A DNA stretch of 64,000 bases from Candidatus Nucleicultrix amoebiphila FS5 (lineage in GTDB: Bacteria > Pseudomonadota > Alphaproteobacteria > Caedimonadales > Nucleicultricaceae), in contig NZ_CP008743.1 in assembly GCF_002117145.1 (NCBI RefSeq), forward strand, positions 806,001 to 870,000, written 5' to 3'. Positions 14,400 through 24,086 of the stretch are shown in pieces. The position numbers and the translations under genes were made by a program. Numbering within the stretch: the stretch's first letter is position 1; every line of letters begins with the position of its first letter. The notes under the pieces were generated by a model. That model worked only from the letters and a program-made list of their open reading frames with translations, had not been told where the DNA came from and did not search any database.

Positions 14400-14978
14400 A
14401 TGCACGATAAGTCTAGTCTTCGCGAAATAAAAAAAGCTGAACGCAAAGCTTTTATTGACTCCCTTACTTTTCAAGAACGCTCAAATTATGCTACCCAGAT
14501 TAGTCAACAGGTTCTGAAATATTTAAAAGATGTGGATGGTCTTGTCGTTGCGGGGTATTGGCCAAAGGATGAAGAAGCGGACACCAAAATAACGCTTACA
14601 CTTCTTCATAACAAGAATGCCACGATATGCTTACCGCGCATTAATCTCAAAACGCATCATCTTACTTTTCACCAATGGAATCCTGGAGATTTATTAGAGT
14701 TAAATTCTTTCAATATTCTGGAGCCAAGTATCATTCAGCCTAGACTAGAACCAGATATCCTTTTAGTTCCTCTGTTGGCTTTTGATAAAAATGGGCATCG
14801 TTTAGGATATGGAAAAGGACATTATGATAGAGCTATAAATGCACTCCTTGAGCAAAAAGATATTAAAACACTCGGTATTGCCTTTGATATACAAATGCTT
14901 GATAAAATCCCTTTCGAACCCCATGATAGGGTCCTAGAAGCCGTTATTACTCCTGAAAGGATATATAAATTTAAATGA
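14400..14978 (+). CDS. ygfA: 5-formyltetrahydrofolate cyclo-ligase
   Basis: This 192-residue MTHFS-family enzyme converts 5-formyl-THF to 5,10-methenyl-THF with ATP. The diagnostic motif RLGYGKGHYDRA is at about 138-149, preceded by DILLVPLLAFDKNG. The frame stays open for 71 codons upstream, but that stretch is the 6S RNA, so I place the start at the ATG preceded by AAAGG. The resulting length matches the family (about 190-200). It lies just downstream of 6S RNA, and its stop overlaps the next start by 4 bp. Confidence 0.9.
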   Translation: MHDKSSLREIKKAERKAFIDSLTFQERSNYATQISQQVLKYLKDVDGLVVAGYWPKDEEADTKITLTLLHNKNATICLPRINLKTHHLTFHQWNPGDLLELNSFNILEPSIIQPRLEPDILLVPLLAFDKNGHRLGYGKGHYDRAINALLEQKDIKTLGIAFDIQMLDKIPFEPHDRVLEAVITPERIYKFK

Positions 14979-15784
14979 GAATTTTATTTGTTGGCGATAT
15001 TGTCGGCCGTCCAGGACGTGATATAGCGCTTGAAAAGCTCCCCTTTTTAAAATCGCACCTCAACCTAGATTGGATCATTGTTAATGCTGAGAATGCCGCT
15101 GGCGGTTTTGGTATCACAGAAGAAATTTGTCATGATCTATATGATGTAGGTACAGACGTGATCACGACAGGAAATCATGTTTGGGATCAAAAGGAAATTT
15201 TAACCTATATTGATACAGACGATCGTTTGTTGCGGCCCCTTAATTTTCCAGAGGGCACGCCGGGGCGTGGCTTAAATGTTTTTAAAAAGGACGGGGTAAA
15301 AGACCTAGTAGTTATCAACGTTATGACGCGTCTTTTTATGGATGCTCTTGATGATCCATTTTCTACACTGAAAAATAACTTGGCCTTTTTTGCCCTTGGG
15401 CAAGATAACATTGGAGCCATCGTCGTGGATGTTCATGGAGAAGCAAACAGTGAAAAAATGGCCTTAGGTCATTTTCTAGATGGAAAAGTCTCTCTTGTCG
15501 TTGGCACGCACACGCACATTCCAACAGCAGACGCTCAAATTTTTCCCATGGGAACTGCTTATCAAACGGATGCTGGAATGACAGGAGATTATGATTCGGT
15601 CATTGGTATGGAAAAAAAAGGAGCCACTTTAAGGTTTACGCGTAAAATCTACGATATACGTTTAACACCCGCTAAAGGACCTGGCACACTTTGTGGTGTT
15701 TTTGTTGAAACAAATGATGAAACTGGTCTTGCTGTAAAAGTGAAACCAATACGAATAGGCGCACGTTTAGAAAATACATTTTAA
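14975..15784 (+). CDS. YmdB-family metallophosphoesterase
   Basis: This 269-residue protein of the TIGR00282/YmdB family has metal-ligand motifs throughout: GDIVGRPGR (about 6-14), NAENAAGG (about 37-44), TTGNHVWDQKE (about 64-74) and VVGTHTHIPTAD (about 175-186). Members hydrolyse 2',3'-cyclic nucleotides and affect stress gene expression and biofilm in Bacillus. The role in alphaproteobacteria is not settled. It is coupled to ygfA by a 4-bp overlap, a pairing seen in many alphaproteobacteria. Confidence 0.88.
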   Translation: MRILFVGDIVGRPGRDIALEKLPFLKSHLNLDWIIVNAENAAGGFGITEEICHDLYDVGTDVITTGNHVWDQKEILTYIDTDDRLLRPLNFPEGTPGRGLNVFKKDGVKDLVVINVMTRLFMDALDDPFSTLKNNLAFFALGQDNIGAIVVDVHGEANSEKMALGHFLDGKVSLVVGTHTHIPTADAQIFPMGTAYQTDAGMTGDYDSVIGMEKKGATLRFTRKIYDIRLTPAKGPGTLCGVFVETNDETGLAVKVKPIRIGARLENTF

Positions 15785-15874
15785 AAATTCTCTCGCATAC
15801 TGAATTTTGTTATGATGAGAATATATAAAGAGAGAGAGACTTTATCGTAATTCAATATTTAGAGGTATCCTAAA

Positions 15875-16171
15875 ATGCCCCATGCAATGATATTAAAACC
15901 AACAAAAACAGCGATGCAATCTGGAAAAGCTAAGACAAAAAATTGGCGCGTGACTTTTCTTCCTGAATCTACGCAATATATTGAGCCACTGATGCAGTGG
16001 ACAGCGACAAAAGACAATAACAGTCAAGTTATTCTTAGATTTAAAACATTGGAAGAAGCAAAATCTTATGTCGAAAAACAAGGGTGGATATATACGATAG
16101 TTGCTCCTCACGAGGCTTCAATAAACCCAAAAAGTTACACCGACAATTTTCGAGCCAATAAAGTCCTTTAA
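15875..16171 (+). CDS. Complex I accessory subunit NDUFS4-like protein
   Basis: This 98-residue protein fits the ETC complex I subunit (NDUFS4, 18-kDa) family. It has the N-terminal TKTAMQSGKAKTKNWRV, a central WTATKD and TLEEAKSYVEKQGW, and the C-terminal KSYTDNFRANKV. In alphaproteobacteria and mitochondria the subunit binds the NADH-dehydrogenase arm of complex I and stabilises it. The bacterial core set lacks it outside this class, so it is a useful lineage marker. It sits alone after ymdB with its own 90-bp leader that contains a TATGAT -10-like element (15811-15816). It is convergent with the next gene, only 9 bp away. Confidence 0.88.
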   Translation: MPHAMILKPTKTAMQSGKAKTKNWRVTFLPESTQYIEPLMQWTATKDNNSQVILRFKTLEEAKSYVEKQGWIYTIVAPHEASINPKSYTDNFRANKVL

Positions 16172-16180
16172 AAAGAATCT

Positions 16181-16591
16181 TTACTTAAAAAGCGAAAATT
16201 TCTTGGTTAATGGATCTAGCTTCGCCTTCTCTCCAAAGGCGGCAATAGCATAAAATATCAGCTCTTCAAATTTTCTTTCCTTAGTACGTGCTACTTGTTG
16301 GTCAGACCCACCTTCGATCATCGTATCAAGGAAAGTAGTGTGCCTTATGTTTTCTTGATTTAAGGCTTCATGAAAAGCTTTCAACTTTGAGCTGTTTGTG
16401 TCCAGAACAATAAAAGGATACTGACTGATGTGAGGGAATCGATTACCTTCTGAATCCACATACGTTACGAGTCCAGCCTCCACATCACTCTCAAGCTGTC
16501 TGGCAAGACCTATCGTAACATGCCCTAAAGCATTCATTAATCTTGGAATCTCAATAGATTTATTAAGCACCGCAACAAATTTCATAGACAC
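16181..16591 (-). CDS. DUF2000 family protein
   Basis: This 136-residue protein reads as a DUF2000-type domain: FVAVLNKSIEIPRLMNALGH at the start, FPFIVLD-like QYPFIVLDTNSSKLKAFHEA in the middle, and DTMIEGGSDQQVARTKER near the end. The fold resembles peptidyl-tRNA hydrolase 2 (PTH2), but no enzyme activity is established. The start overlaps the upstream heptosyltransferase-like gene by 10 bp, so the two are co-expressed. Confidence 0.75.
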   Translation of the reverse strand: MSMKFVAVLNKSIEIPRLMNALGHVTIGLARQLESDVEAGLVTYVDSEGNRFPHISQYPFIVLDTNSSKLKAFHEALNQENIRHTTFLDTMIEGGSDQQVARTKERKFEELIFYAIAAFGEKAKLDPLTKKFSLFK

Positions 16592-17559
16592 CCTCTCTTC
16601 ACCTTTTTAATAGCTTCTGAAGATTTTAATATTACTTTTATAAGATAATCAAAGACTTTCTCAACCGATAATTCTTCGAGGTTAGGGTAATGCAACACAT
16701 GAACATTTGGTCCTCTAGGAGCAAAAACATTAGGATCAGAAAAGCTCGACCATAAAATCAGCGTTTTAGATTTTGTATAAGCTGAAAGATGTGTGGGCCC
16801 CGTATCGTTTCCAACAATAGCTACTGCTTTTCTTGCAATCCCAATGATTTCAAAAAAATTTGTTTTTAAACTGAGATCTAATATTTGTGGAGATTTTTCA
16901 CGAATAACTGATGCTACTTCTTGATCATCTGGACCAGCAATGAGTACTGGATTCCATCCCTTTGCAATCAACCGATTCGATAAATCTGCATATTTAAGCG
17001 CTGGCCAACGTTTACTCGCTCCGCCTTTAGAACTTCCAGGAATTAATAGCACAGATTTTTCTGGTATATTAAAATGACCCACATCGAGCTTAAGCCATGA
17101 TAGATCTGGATAAAGATCTTCTTCTCCTTTAATTTTTAAGCCCGCAATCTTTAGTTGATCTGCAAAACGTAGAAAGGCATGAATAAAATCTCGGTCTGAA
17201 CGCGTTTGACGAAACTTGCACCCTTCAGCAATGCCACTCCATTCAGGTTTTTGCCCTGGCCCTAAAAGTTTAAAATATAAGGAACTACGTCTTGATGTTT
17301 GCAAATCATAAATGCGCTGAAATGTCTTCAATACTTTACGATGCTTAAAAAAATCCAGGTAAAGTCGATCTCGACGATCAGTGATAATCTCATCAAAATA
17401 GGGCGTTTTACTCACAAATTTAACATAAGCTGGATCAGTTAACAGAGTAATATGATCGTTTCTATGGTGCTTGCGAATGACTTTAAAAGCTCCAAGAGAA
17501 TTGATCATATCTCCTAAAGCCCCATGCTTGATTACCAAAATATGTTGTTGAGTTTTCAC
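16582..17559 (-). CDS. Glycosyltransferase family 9 (heptosyltransferase-like)
   Basis: This 325-residue GT-B fold enzyme has the N-terminal motif KHGALGDMINSLGAF (about 11-25). The donor-site motif GNDTGPTHLSAY is at about 255-266. It resembles ADP-heptose:LPS heptosyltransferases, which build the inner core of lipopolysaccharide on the cytoplasmic side of the membrane. The sugar cannot be read from the sequence. It is the middle gene of a leftward GT4-GT9-DUF2000 operon with short overlaps on both sides. Confidence 0.82.
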   Translation of the reverse strand: MKTQQHILVIKHGALGDMINSLGAFKVIRKHHRNDHITLLTDPAYVKFVSKTPYFDEIITDRRDRLYLDFFKHRKVLKTFQRIYDLQTSRRSSLYFKLLGPGQKPEWSGIAEGCKFRQTRSDRDFIHAFLRFADQLKIAGLKIKGEEDLYPDLSWLKLDVGHFNIPEKSVLLIPGSSKGGASKRWPALKYADLSNRLIAKGWNPVLIAGPDDQEVASVIREKSPQILDLSLKTNFFEIIGIARKAVAIVGNDTGPTHLSAYTKSKTLILWSSFSDPNVFAPRGPNVHVLHYPNLEELSVEKVFDYLIKVILKSSEAIKKVKRGCL

Positions 17560-18701
17560 GCTTTCGTTCCTAATACTTTTGCGTAGACAGCCAAGGTTTT
17601 AGCACACATACTTTCCTTTGAAAAATTCTCTCGCACTCTCTGACGTCCTTTTTTTCCCATAGATTGACGTTGCGAGGCTTTTAGATTTAAAGCCAACTCT
17701 ATAACTGTTGCCAACGCTTTAGGATCGTTAGGTTCAATCAACCACCCAGTTTCGCCATCTTTAATAATTTCTTTTGGACCACCTAAGCAACTTGCAATGA
17801 CTGGTTTTTCCATCGCCTGAGCCTCAGCTACCACCCTTCCAAAAGCTTCTGGATCCGTTGAGGCATGCACAATAAGATCGGCACTTGAATAGGCTGCAGG
17901 CATAGCATCATTCTCTACAAATCGCACCAAATGCTCTAATCGCTTATGTTTAGTGTAATTTTCCAACTCAAGCTTATAAGCCTCTCGTCCCTGATGAGAG
18001 CCTAAAAACACACAAGCAATTTTTTTTGATGTCAAATGGGATAAGGCTTCCAACAAAACTTTTTGCCCTTTCCACCGTGTTAGACGTCCAACCATTAAAA
18101 TGAGAAAATGGTCAGCAGGAATCCCCCATTTCTTTCGATAATCCTGTTTGATTTTCTTGGGGTCAAATACTTCTAAATCAATACCACGCCAAATGATGTC
18201 AATCTTCTCATGATTTAAACCATAGTTTTTTTCAATGTGTTGACCAATAAAATTAGAAATCGCAATAACGCGATCTCCTTTAGTCATAATTTTGTTATAG
18301 AATTTCTTGAATGGATTGTGAAAATTATAAGTACCATGAAATGTGGTGAGAAAAGGAATATGAAGGCTTTTTGAAGCCCAATAACTACTCCAAGCAGGAG
18401 CGCGTGAGCGCGCATGGACAAGATCTACTCTTTCCTTTGTTATCAGACGTTTTAAGGAGTGAATATTCTTAAGCATCACCAGAGGATTTTTGCTATGGAC
18501 AGGGAGAGTTATAACTTCACCCCCCCTTTTTACAACGTCCTCTATCAATCTTCCTCCATGACAGACAACGAGAGCCCGAGCTCCTACATTGTGTAATGCT
18601 TCAACGATCTGAAGTGTACCTTGTTCAATACCGCCAACGTCCATGTTCGGTAAAACTTGTAAAATTGTTTTGTCCTGAAGAGATGATAAATTCTTTTTCA
18701 A
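17556..18701 (-). CDS. Glycosyltransferase family 4
   Basis: This 381-residue GT-B retaining glycosyltransferase has an N-terminal acceptor domain with NMDVGGIEQGTLQIVEAL (about 18-35). The C-terminal donor domain has VGRLTRWKGQKVLLEAL (about 205-221) and the EX7E motif in EAFGRVVAE (about 289-297), plus GPKEIIKDGETGWL. With the following GT9 gene (4-bp overlap) it probably adds sugars to LPS or another surface glycan. The acceptor is unknown. It diverges from the RND efflux operon. Confidence 0.85.
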   Translation of the reverse strand: MKKNLSSLQDKTILQVLPNMDVGGIEQGTLQIVEALHNVGARALVVCHGGRLIEDVVKRGGEVITLPVHSKNPLVMLKNIHSLKRLITKERVDLVHARSRAPAWSSYWASKSLHIPFLTTFHGTYNFHNPFKKFYNKIMTKGDRVIAISNFIGQHIEKNYGLNHEKIDIIWRGIDLEVFDPKKIKQDYRKKWGIPADHFLILMVGRLTRWKGQKVLLEALSHLTSKKIACVFLGSHQGREAYKLELENYTKHKRLEHLVRFVENDAMPAAYSSADLIVHASTDPEAFGRVVAEAQAMEKPVIASCLGGPKEIIKDGETGWLIEPNDPKALATVIELALNLKASQRQSMGKKGRQRVRENFSKESMCAKTLAVYAKVLGTKA

Positions 18702-18729
18702 AAAAACTTGTCCAAGGGGTTAAGAAGCC

Positions 18730-18800
18730 CTATATATAATAACGTGATCGTTATTTTTCTATAAAATTTGACATATAGGATTTTATAAAAAATTAACTTA
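18730..18800. promoter_or_regulatory. Divergent control region with a palindrome between glycosyltransferase and RND operons
   Basis: A perfect inverted repeat AATAACG-4-CGTTATT (18738-18755) and a rightward TTGACA (18768-18773) lie in the 138-bp gap. The -10 of the rightward promoter is ambiguous in the AT-rich sequence. The palindrome is placed where a TetR- or MarR-type repressor could act, but no regulator gene is adjacent. Confidence 0.45.
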
Positions 18801-18839
18801 TGTAATGCTAATATTATATTTACAGAACAATAAAGAAAG

Positions 18840-20123
18840 ATGTCAACAATGACTCTCCTCAAACGTGTACCAATAGCAGTTATTGTGCTTATTTCAGTAA
18901 CAGTTATTGCCCTACTCACTTATTTCATTCAAGAAAAAGTTGGCACTAAAGGAAGACGGCAAAACGAAGGACCGTTTGTTGAAGTAGAGCATGTACGCGT
19001 TGGATCCATGACACGAAAAGTTAATGCTGTAGGCACTTTAGTAGCGAATCAAGTCGTTAAAATTCGTCCTGAAGTACATGGATTAATTGCAAAAGTTGAC
19101 GTTAAAGGTGGGCAAATGGTCAACGCCGGCGATCCTCTTTTTGAGATCGACGATCGTACTTTTAGATCTGATTTGAAAGAAGCAGAAGCGAAACTTGCTC
19201 TTGCCCAAGCCGAATATAAACGCGCTGAAAAATTAGCCGCTTCGCAATTTGGTCCCATTAAAACGCGTGACAAGACCTTTGCCGAATTAAAAATGGCTGA
19301 GGCTTCCTTAGAAACAGCTAAAACTCGTCTCGAACGTACAGTTGTGTATGCTCCTTTTGAAGGAGTAGTTGGCATCCATGACATCGCTCTTGGCAGTCCT
19401 GTTAGCGAACAAACAGAGCTTGCAACCCTGGTCGATATAGATCCTATAAAAGTAGATTTTAAATTACCGGGTCAGTTCCTACGCTATATAAGCGTTGGGC
19501 AGCAAGTCAATATTCGTGTCGACGGTTTTGAAGATAAAGAGTTTAAAGGTTCCATAGAATCTATCGACGCCACTGTTGACGAAAGTGGTCACAGCATTGG
19601 AGTAAGAGCCGAGATGCCAAACAAAAAAGGCATTCTAAAACCTGGTCTATTTGCTCGTGCCTCTGTTGTCGTTGGTTCTAAAGATAATACACTTATTATT
19701 CCAGCCGGCGCCATCGAGTTATCTGGCGACGAAGAGTTTGTCTTTAAAGTCGTTGATAAAATAGCTGTGCGTGTTCCCATCGCTACAGGTCTTCGAGAAA
19801 ATGAAAACGTTGAAGTCTTGCGTGGACTCAATGCAGACGACTTGATTATTACAGTTGGTTATCAAGTCAAACAACTGCGTGATGGAACACCTGTAAGATA
19901 TCAACTGGACGAACCAGAGACCTCTCAAGATACAGAAAAAGTTGCTGAGGAGAAAAAGAAAGCTCCTGCTCAAACTGAAGAACAGAAAAGTGAGGAAGTA
20001 AAACCTCAAGAAAAAGCTGCAGAAACTATCGTAGAAACTGAAAAACAATCTGATTCCGGCCCCAGTGAGAATGGAGAGCCTAAAACAGAAAGTGTACCCA
20101 CAGAATCTGAAGTTTCTAAATAA
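18840..20123 (+). CDS. RND efflux periplasmic adaptor (membrane fusion protein)
   Basis: This 427-residue protein has an N-terminal membrane anchor (about 11-30). The hybrid core holds a lipoyl-type hairpin entry PEVHGLIAKVDVKGGQMVNAGDPLFEID (split by the coiled-coil at about 115-160) and beta-barrel segments such as VYAPFEGVVGI. The family links an inner-membrane RND pump to an outer-membrane channel. The last 65 residues are an unusual tail of E, K, P, Q and T that is normally absent from AcrA or MdtA proteins. The permease gene follows after 45 bp. The outer-membrane factor is not in the window. Confidence 0.88.
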   Translation: MSTMTLLKRVPIAVIVLISVTVIALLTYFIQEKVGTKGRRQNEGPFVEVEHVRVGSMTRKVNAVGTLVANQVVKIRPEVHGLIAKVDVKGGQMVNAGDPLFEIDDRTFRSDLKEAEAKLALAQAEYKRAEKLAASQFGPIKTRDKTFAELKMAEASLETAKTRLERTVVYAPFEGVVGIHDIALGSPVSEQTELATLVDIDPIKVDFKLPGQFLRYISVGQQVNIRVDGFEDKEFKGSIESIDATVDESGHSIGVRAEMPNKKGILKPGLFARASVVVGSKDNTLIIPAGAIELSGDEEFVFKVVDKIAVRVPIATGLRENENVEVLRGLNADDLIITVGYQVKQLRDGTPVRYQLDEPETSQDTEKVAEEKKKAPAQTEEQKSEEVKPQEKAAETIVETEKQSDSGPSENGEPKTESVPTESEVSK

Positions 20124-20168
20124 CAACAAAGGGATACAACAACGATATCCAGCAAAAAGGTTTAGTTT

Positions 20169-23100
20169 ATGAAATTAACTGAGATTTGTATTCGACGTCC
20201 CGTTCTTTCCACAGTTTTGTCATTAATTATTGTTCTGGTTGGTGCCGTCACTTGGTCACGACTTCAGGTAAGACAATATCCAAACGTTGATCAACCTAAA
20301 ATAAGCGTTATCACTGCTTTCGAAGGTGCCAGCCCAGAAATCGTTGAAGCTCAAGTAACCAAACCTTTAGAAGACCAGTTATCCGGTATTGAAGGGTTGA
20401 ATACCATCACGTCTAGAAGTCAAGCGGAAGAGAGTCGTATCACTCTAACATTCAATCTTAATCGTTCCATTGAGGCAGCCGCTAACGATGTAAGAGATCG
20501 CATAGGACGTATTAAAAACAAACTACCTGCCGATGCAGAAGATCCCCGTATTAAAAAGGCTGATGCTGACGCCTTACCTTTTATCTACATCGCCCTTTAT
20601 AGCGATAAACTTTCAACAAAAGATATTGCTGACTATGCTTATCGATATTTGGAAAGTCAACTTGAAGTCATCAACGGTGTCTCCAGCGTTGAGATTTTTG
20701 GCGGTGGTGAATATGAAATGCATTTGGTTTTAGACCCAGTCAAACTAGCGGGTTACAAAATTACTGCCGAAGATGTTGCGAATGCTCTTAAGCAACAGAA
20801 CGTTGAAAAACCTGCAGGTAAATTGATTTCAAAAGAGCAAGAAATTCTTGTCACTACAAAAGCTCCTCTCATTAGCGAACGTCAATTTAATAATTTAATT
20901 ATTGGGGAAAGAGAAGGCTATCTGATTCGCCTTTCAGACGTTGGCTTTGCTGAAATGAAATCCGATGACACACGTAACAAAGTTTTCTTTAATGGGAAAA
21001 ATGCTGTTGCCATTGGTCTTACAAAACAGTCTGTCGCAAATCCTTTAGATATTGCTCAAGATCTCAAAAAACAATTACCTCATATCCAAGAAACTTTGCC
21101 CAAAGGTATGAAGATTGAAATCGCCAATGATAAGACTATTTTCATAGAACGCACAATTCAGAATGTCTATCAAACTCTTTTTGAAGCAACGATTCTCGTT
21201 ATTTTAGTGATCTTAGTTTTCTTGCGCTCTTTTAGAGCGATTATTATCCCAATCGTTGCTATCCCTGTCTCATTGATTGGGTCATTTTTTATCATTTATC
21301 TTTTTAACTTTACTATTAATACGCTTACACTTTTGGCTCTTGTTCTTGCCATTGGATTGGTCGTTGATGATGCGATCGTTATGCTCGAGAATATTTATCG
21401 TTACATTGAAAAAGGTATGTCTCCTATTGCAGCTGCCTTTAAAGGTGCAAAAGAAATCAGTTTTGCCGTTATTGCTATGACTATCACTCTAGCAGCTGTT
21501 TATGCTCCTATTACACTTTCTCCCGGCATGACAGGTATTCTCTTTACTGAGTTTGCTTTGACGCTTGCTGGCGCTGTGATTCTTTCTGGTTTCGTTGCCC
21601 TTACCATTTCGCCGATGATGTGTGGACGACTACTCCATCCTCATGGCAAAGACTCTATAAAGAAATCAGATCGTTTTTATGTATTAAAAAAACTCTGGAA
21701 AGACTTAGGAGTTAAAGGTGACCTTTACCTCGATAAAATCGATAGCTTTTATGCCAAAATTTTACGTAAAGCACTTGATCGAAAATTCCTTGTGTTGATC
21801 TCTGCTGGATTCATTTCAGCGCTTGGATATTTAATTGTGATGCGCATTCCCACGGAACTTGTGCCAAGAGAAGATCAAGGAATTGTAAACGTTAGAGCTA
21901 TTCCTCCCTACAGCGCTAATCTTCAATTTGTTGATCGCTATATGAAACAAGTCGATGAGATTTTAAAGGGTGTCCCAGAAATCACCACACGCCTAACACT
22001 TGTTAGTGTTCCGGGTGAGTCAACTGCTTTGAACCTTTTAAAGCCATGGGAAGACCGTAAGCGCAGCAGTAAAGAGATTGCAGAAAGTCTTCGCGATCCT
22101 CTAGATGAAGTTCCAGGGTTGCAACTCGTTGCCAGCATGGGAGGTAAAAGTCTCTTGGGTTCTGGCATCAGCGAATCACCTTTTGAGATGGTTGTACAAA
22201 CAACGAAATCTTATGAGGATTTGATTATCTCTGTTGATCCACTTATGCATATTTTAACGCAACAGCTTAAACTTCAACGCCTCGAAGGCGACTTCTCTAA
22301 TGAAGGACAAGAATATGTTGTCACCGTCGATCGCGATAAAGCAGCTTCCCTTGGCATTGAGATAGCAACCATCGCAAGCACTCTTGATACCTTAATCAGC
22401 GGCCGGCCAGCGAGCTTTTTTAAGCGTGAAAATAAACGTTATAATGTGAAAGTGGAAGTCGAAGAATCTTTCCGAAAATCACCTGACGATATATTAGGAC
22501 TTTATATCCGAAGTACTAAAGATCGCAAAGAAACAATGGTGCCTCTTTCAGAGCTCATCACTATTAGCAAGCGTTTATCCCCTACTGAAATCAACCACTT
22601 TGGTGGTTTAAGAGCTATTACCCTTACGGCACGTCTTGATGCAGGGGCAAGCTTGGGCACAACCTTACAAAAAGCTAAAGACATCTCTTACATGTCTTTG
22701 CCCGACGGTTATCGTATTGACTTCGGTGGAGAAAGCCGCCGTTTTCTAGAAGAAAGCAGTAATGTGACCATCATCTTTGGTCTTGCATTGCTCTTTATCT
22801 ACTTGGTTCTTGCAGCTCAATACGAAAGCTTCATAGATCCTCTTATCATTCTGTTCAGTGTGCCAATGTCCATGGCCAGTGGTGTTTTTCTCCTATGGCT
22901 TGTTCCAGACATGACTATGAACCTTTATAGTCAAATTGGTCTTTTGACATTGATTGGTTTGATCACCAAGCATGGTATTCTTATCGTTGATTTCGCCAAT
23001 AAATTAAAAGCTGATGGTAAATCAAAATTAGAAGCCGTCATTGAATCGTCAAGATTGCGTTTACGTCCTATTTTAATGACAACGTTTGCAATGGTTCTGG

Positions 23101-23279
23101 GCGCTCTTCCTCTAGCTTTAGCCGGCGGTGCCGGCATGGAAAGCCGTCAACCTATTGGATTAGTGATCGTTGGTGGTATGACTTTAGGAACCTTGTTCAC
23201 GCTTTTCTTAGTACCCACTGTTTACCTGCTCATGAGTCGTCAAAGAGCCGCTAAAGATCTCCACGGTTTTGATTCCTAG
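20169..23279 (+). CDS. RND efflux transporter permease (HAE1/AcrB type)
   Basis: This 1036-residue protein is full length for the family, with 12 membrane segments and two large periplasmic loops. The proton-relay acidic pair is present in GLVVDDAIVMLEN (about 398-410). The TM10 lysine is in GLITKHGILIVDFAN (about 935-949). The N-terminus MKLTEICIRRPVLSTVLSL is typical. It expels amphipathic drugs, detergents or lipids using the proton gradient. The neighbouring adaptor supports this assignment. Substrate range cannot be predicted from sequence alone. Confidence 0.92.
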   Translation: MKLTEICIRRPVLSTVLSLIIVLVGAVTWSRLQVRQYPNVDQPKISVITAFEGASPEIVEAQVTKPLEDQLSGIEGLNTITSRSQAEESRITLTFNLNRSIEAAANDVRDRIGRIKNKLPADAEDPRIKKADADALPFIYIALYSDKLSTKDIADYAYRYLESQLEVINGVSSVEIFGGGEYEMHLVLDPVKLAGYKITAEDVANALKQQNVEKPAGKLISKEQEILVTTKAPLISERQFNNLIIGEREGYLIRLSDVGFAEMKSDDTRNKVFFNGKNAVAIGLTKQSVANPLDIAQDLKKQLPHIQETLPKGMKIEIANDKTIFIERTIQNVYQTLFEATILVILVILVFLRSFRAIIIPIVAIPVSLIGSFFIIYLFNFTINTLTLLALVLAIGLVVDDAIVMLENIYRYIEKGMSPIAAAFKGAKEISFAVIAMTITLAAVYAPITLSPGMTGILFTEFALTLAGAVILSGFVALTISPMMCGRLLHPHGKDSIKKSDRFYVLKKLWKDLGVKGDLYLDKIDSFYAKILRKALDRKFLVLISAGFISALGYLIVMRIPTELVPREDQGIVNVRAIPPYSANLQFVDRYMKQVDEILKGVPEITTRLTLVSVPGESTALNLLKPWEDRKRSSKEIAESLRDPLDEVPGLQLVASMGGKSLLGSGISESPFEMVVQTTKSYEDLIISVDPLMHILTQQLKLQRLEGDFSNEGQEYVVTVDRDKAASLGIEIATIASTLDTLISGRPASFFKRENKRYNVKVEVEESFRKSPDDILGLYIRSTKDRKETMVPLSELITISKRLSPTEINHFGGLRAITLTARLDAGASLGTTLQKAKDISYMSLPDGYRIDFGGESRRFLEESSNVTIIFGLALLFIYLVLAAQYESFIDPLIILFSVPMSMASGVFLLWLVPDMTMNLYSQIGLLTLIGLITKHGILIVDFANKLKADGKSKLEAVIESSRLRLRPILMTTFAMVLGALPLALAGGAGMESRQPIGLVIVGGMTLGTLFTLFLVPTVYLLMSRQRAAKDLHGFDS

Positions 23280-23296
23280 AATGGAGATCGTGGAGT

Positions 23297-24082
23297 TTGA
23301 AACCTTTATTTGACGTTTGCCGTATAAGAGAAAATCAAGCGCGTACGGCCTCTCGTTTTTCTGAACATGCGTTTCTTTTTGAAGACGTTGAGAATCAAAT
23401 TCTAGAGCGCTTGCGTGAAATTAAGCGAGATTTTTCTACTATCCTTCTCATGGGTGCAAGCACAGGCATTTTAAAAGATGCTCTTCACAAAAGATTTCCT
23501 GAAGCTTTCATAGTATCTGCCGAACGAACTTCTCAACGATTTAATCTCTCTCTATACTCGAACAGAGTTACCTTCAATTTTGAAGATTGGTGTTTTAGAG
23601 CAGACTCTTTTGACTTGGTTATCTCAACTTTAACGTTGCACTCCTTAAATGATCCCTTATCGCATCTTTGTAATATTCGTTCTTCTTTAAAAAACGAAGG
23701 GGTATTTCTAGGAACATTTTTTGGTGGAGAAACACTTAAGCCTTTGCGGGATGCCCTTTTACAAACTGAGTTGTTTCTCACAAAGGGCGCTCATGCGCGC
23801 ATTTATCCTCTCATCTCCAATGAAGCATCTGTAGAGCTTCTACAAAAAGCAAATTTTACATGGCCCATGGTTGATGTGGATCGGGTAATGGTGCACTATG
23901 AAAAATTAATCACTCTTTTACACGATTTAAGAGGAATGGGAGAAGGGAATGCTTTGATTGAACGTTCGAAAGCAACTCCTTCTAAGAAACTTTTTCAAAA
24001 TGCTGAAAAATGCTTAGAGCGACAGAATGGTCGATTTGCCATTCCCTTTGATGTGATCTATTTTACAGGATGGAAAGGTTAA
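23297..24082 (+). CDS. Class I methyltransferase-fold protein, NDUFAF5/BioC-like
   Basis: This 261-residue protein has the pattern of the BioC/NDUFAF5 group: RENQARTASRFSEHAFLFEDV at about 8-28, a modified SAM loop (LLMGASTGIL), FDLVISTLTLHSLNDPLSHL and a KNEGVFLGTFFGGETL strand. NDUFAF5 assists complex I assembly by modifying an arginine of NDUFS7. BioC methylates malonyl-ACP for biotin synthesis. No bio gene is nearby, while complex I accessory genes are, so I favour the NDUFAF5 type with moderate confidence. The start is TTG, 1 nt after a GTGGAG ribosome-binding site region. It lies 17 bp after the RND permease. Confidence 0.7.
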   Translation: MKPLFDVCRIRENQARTASRFSEHAFLFEDVENQILERLREIKRDFSTILLMGASTGILKDALHKRFPEAFIVSAERTSQRFNLSLYSNRVTFNFEDWCFRADSFDLVISTLTLHSLNDPLSHLCNIRSSLKNEGVFLGTFFGGETLKPLRDALLQTELFLTKGAHARIYPLISNEASVELLQKANFTWPMVDVDRVMVHYEKLITLLHDLRGMGEGNALIERSKATPSKKLFQNAEKCLERQNGRFAIPFDVIYFTGWKG

Positions 24083-24086
24083 TTCT

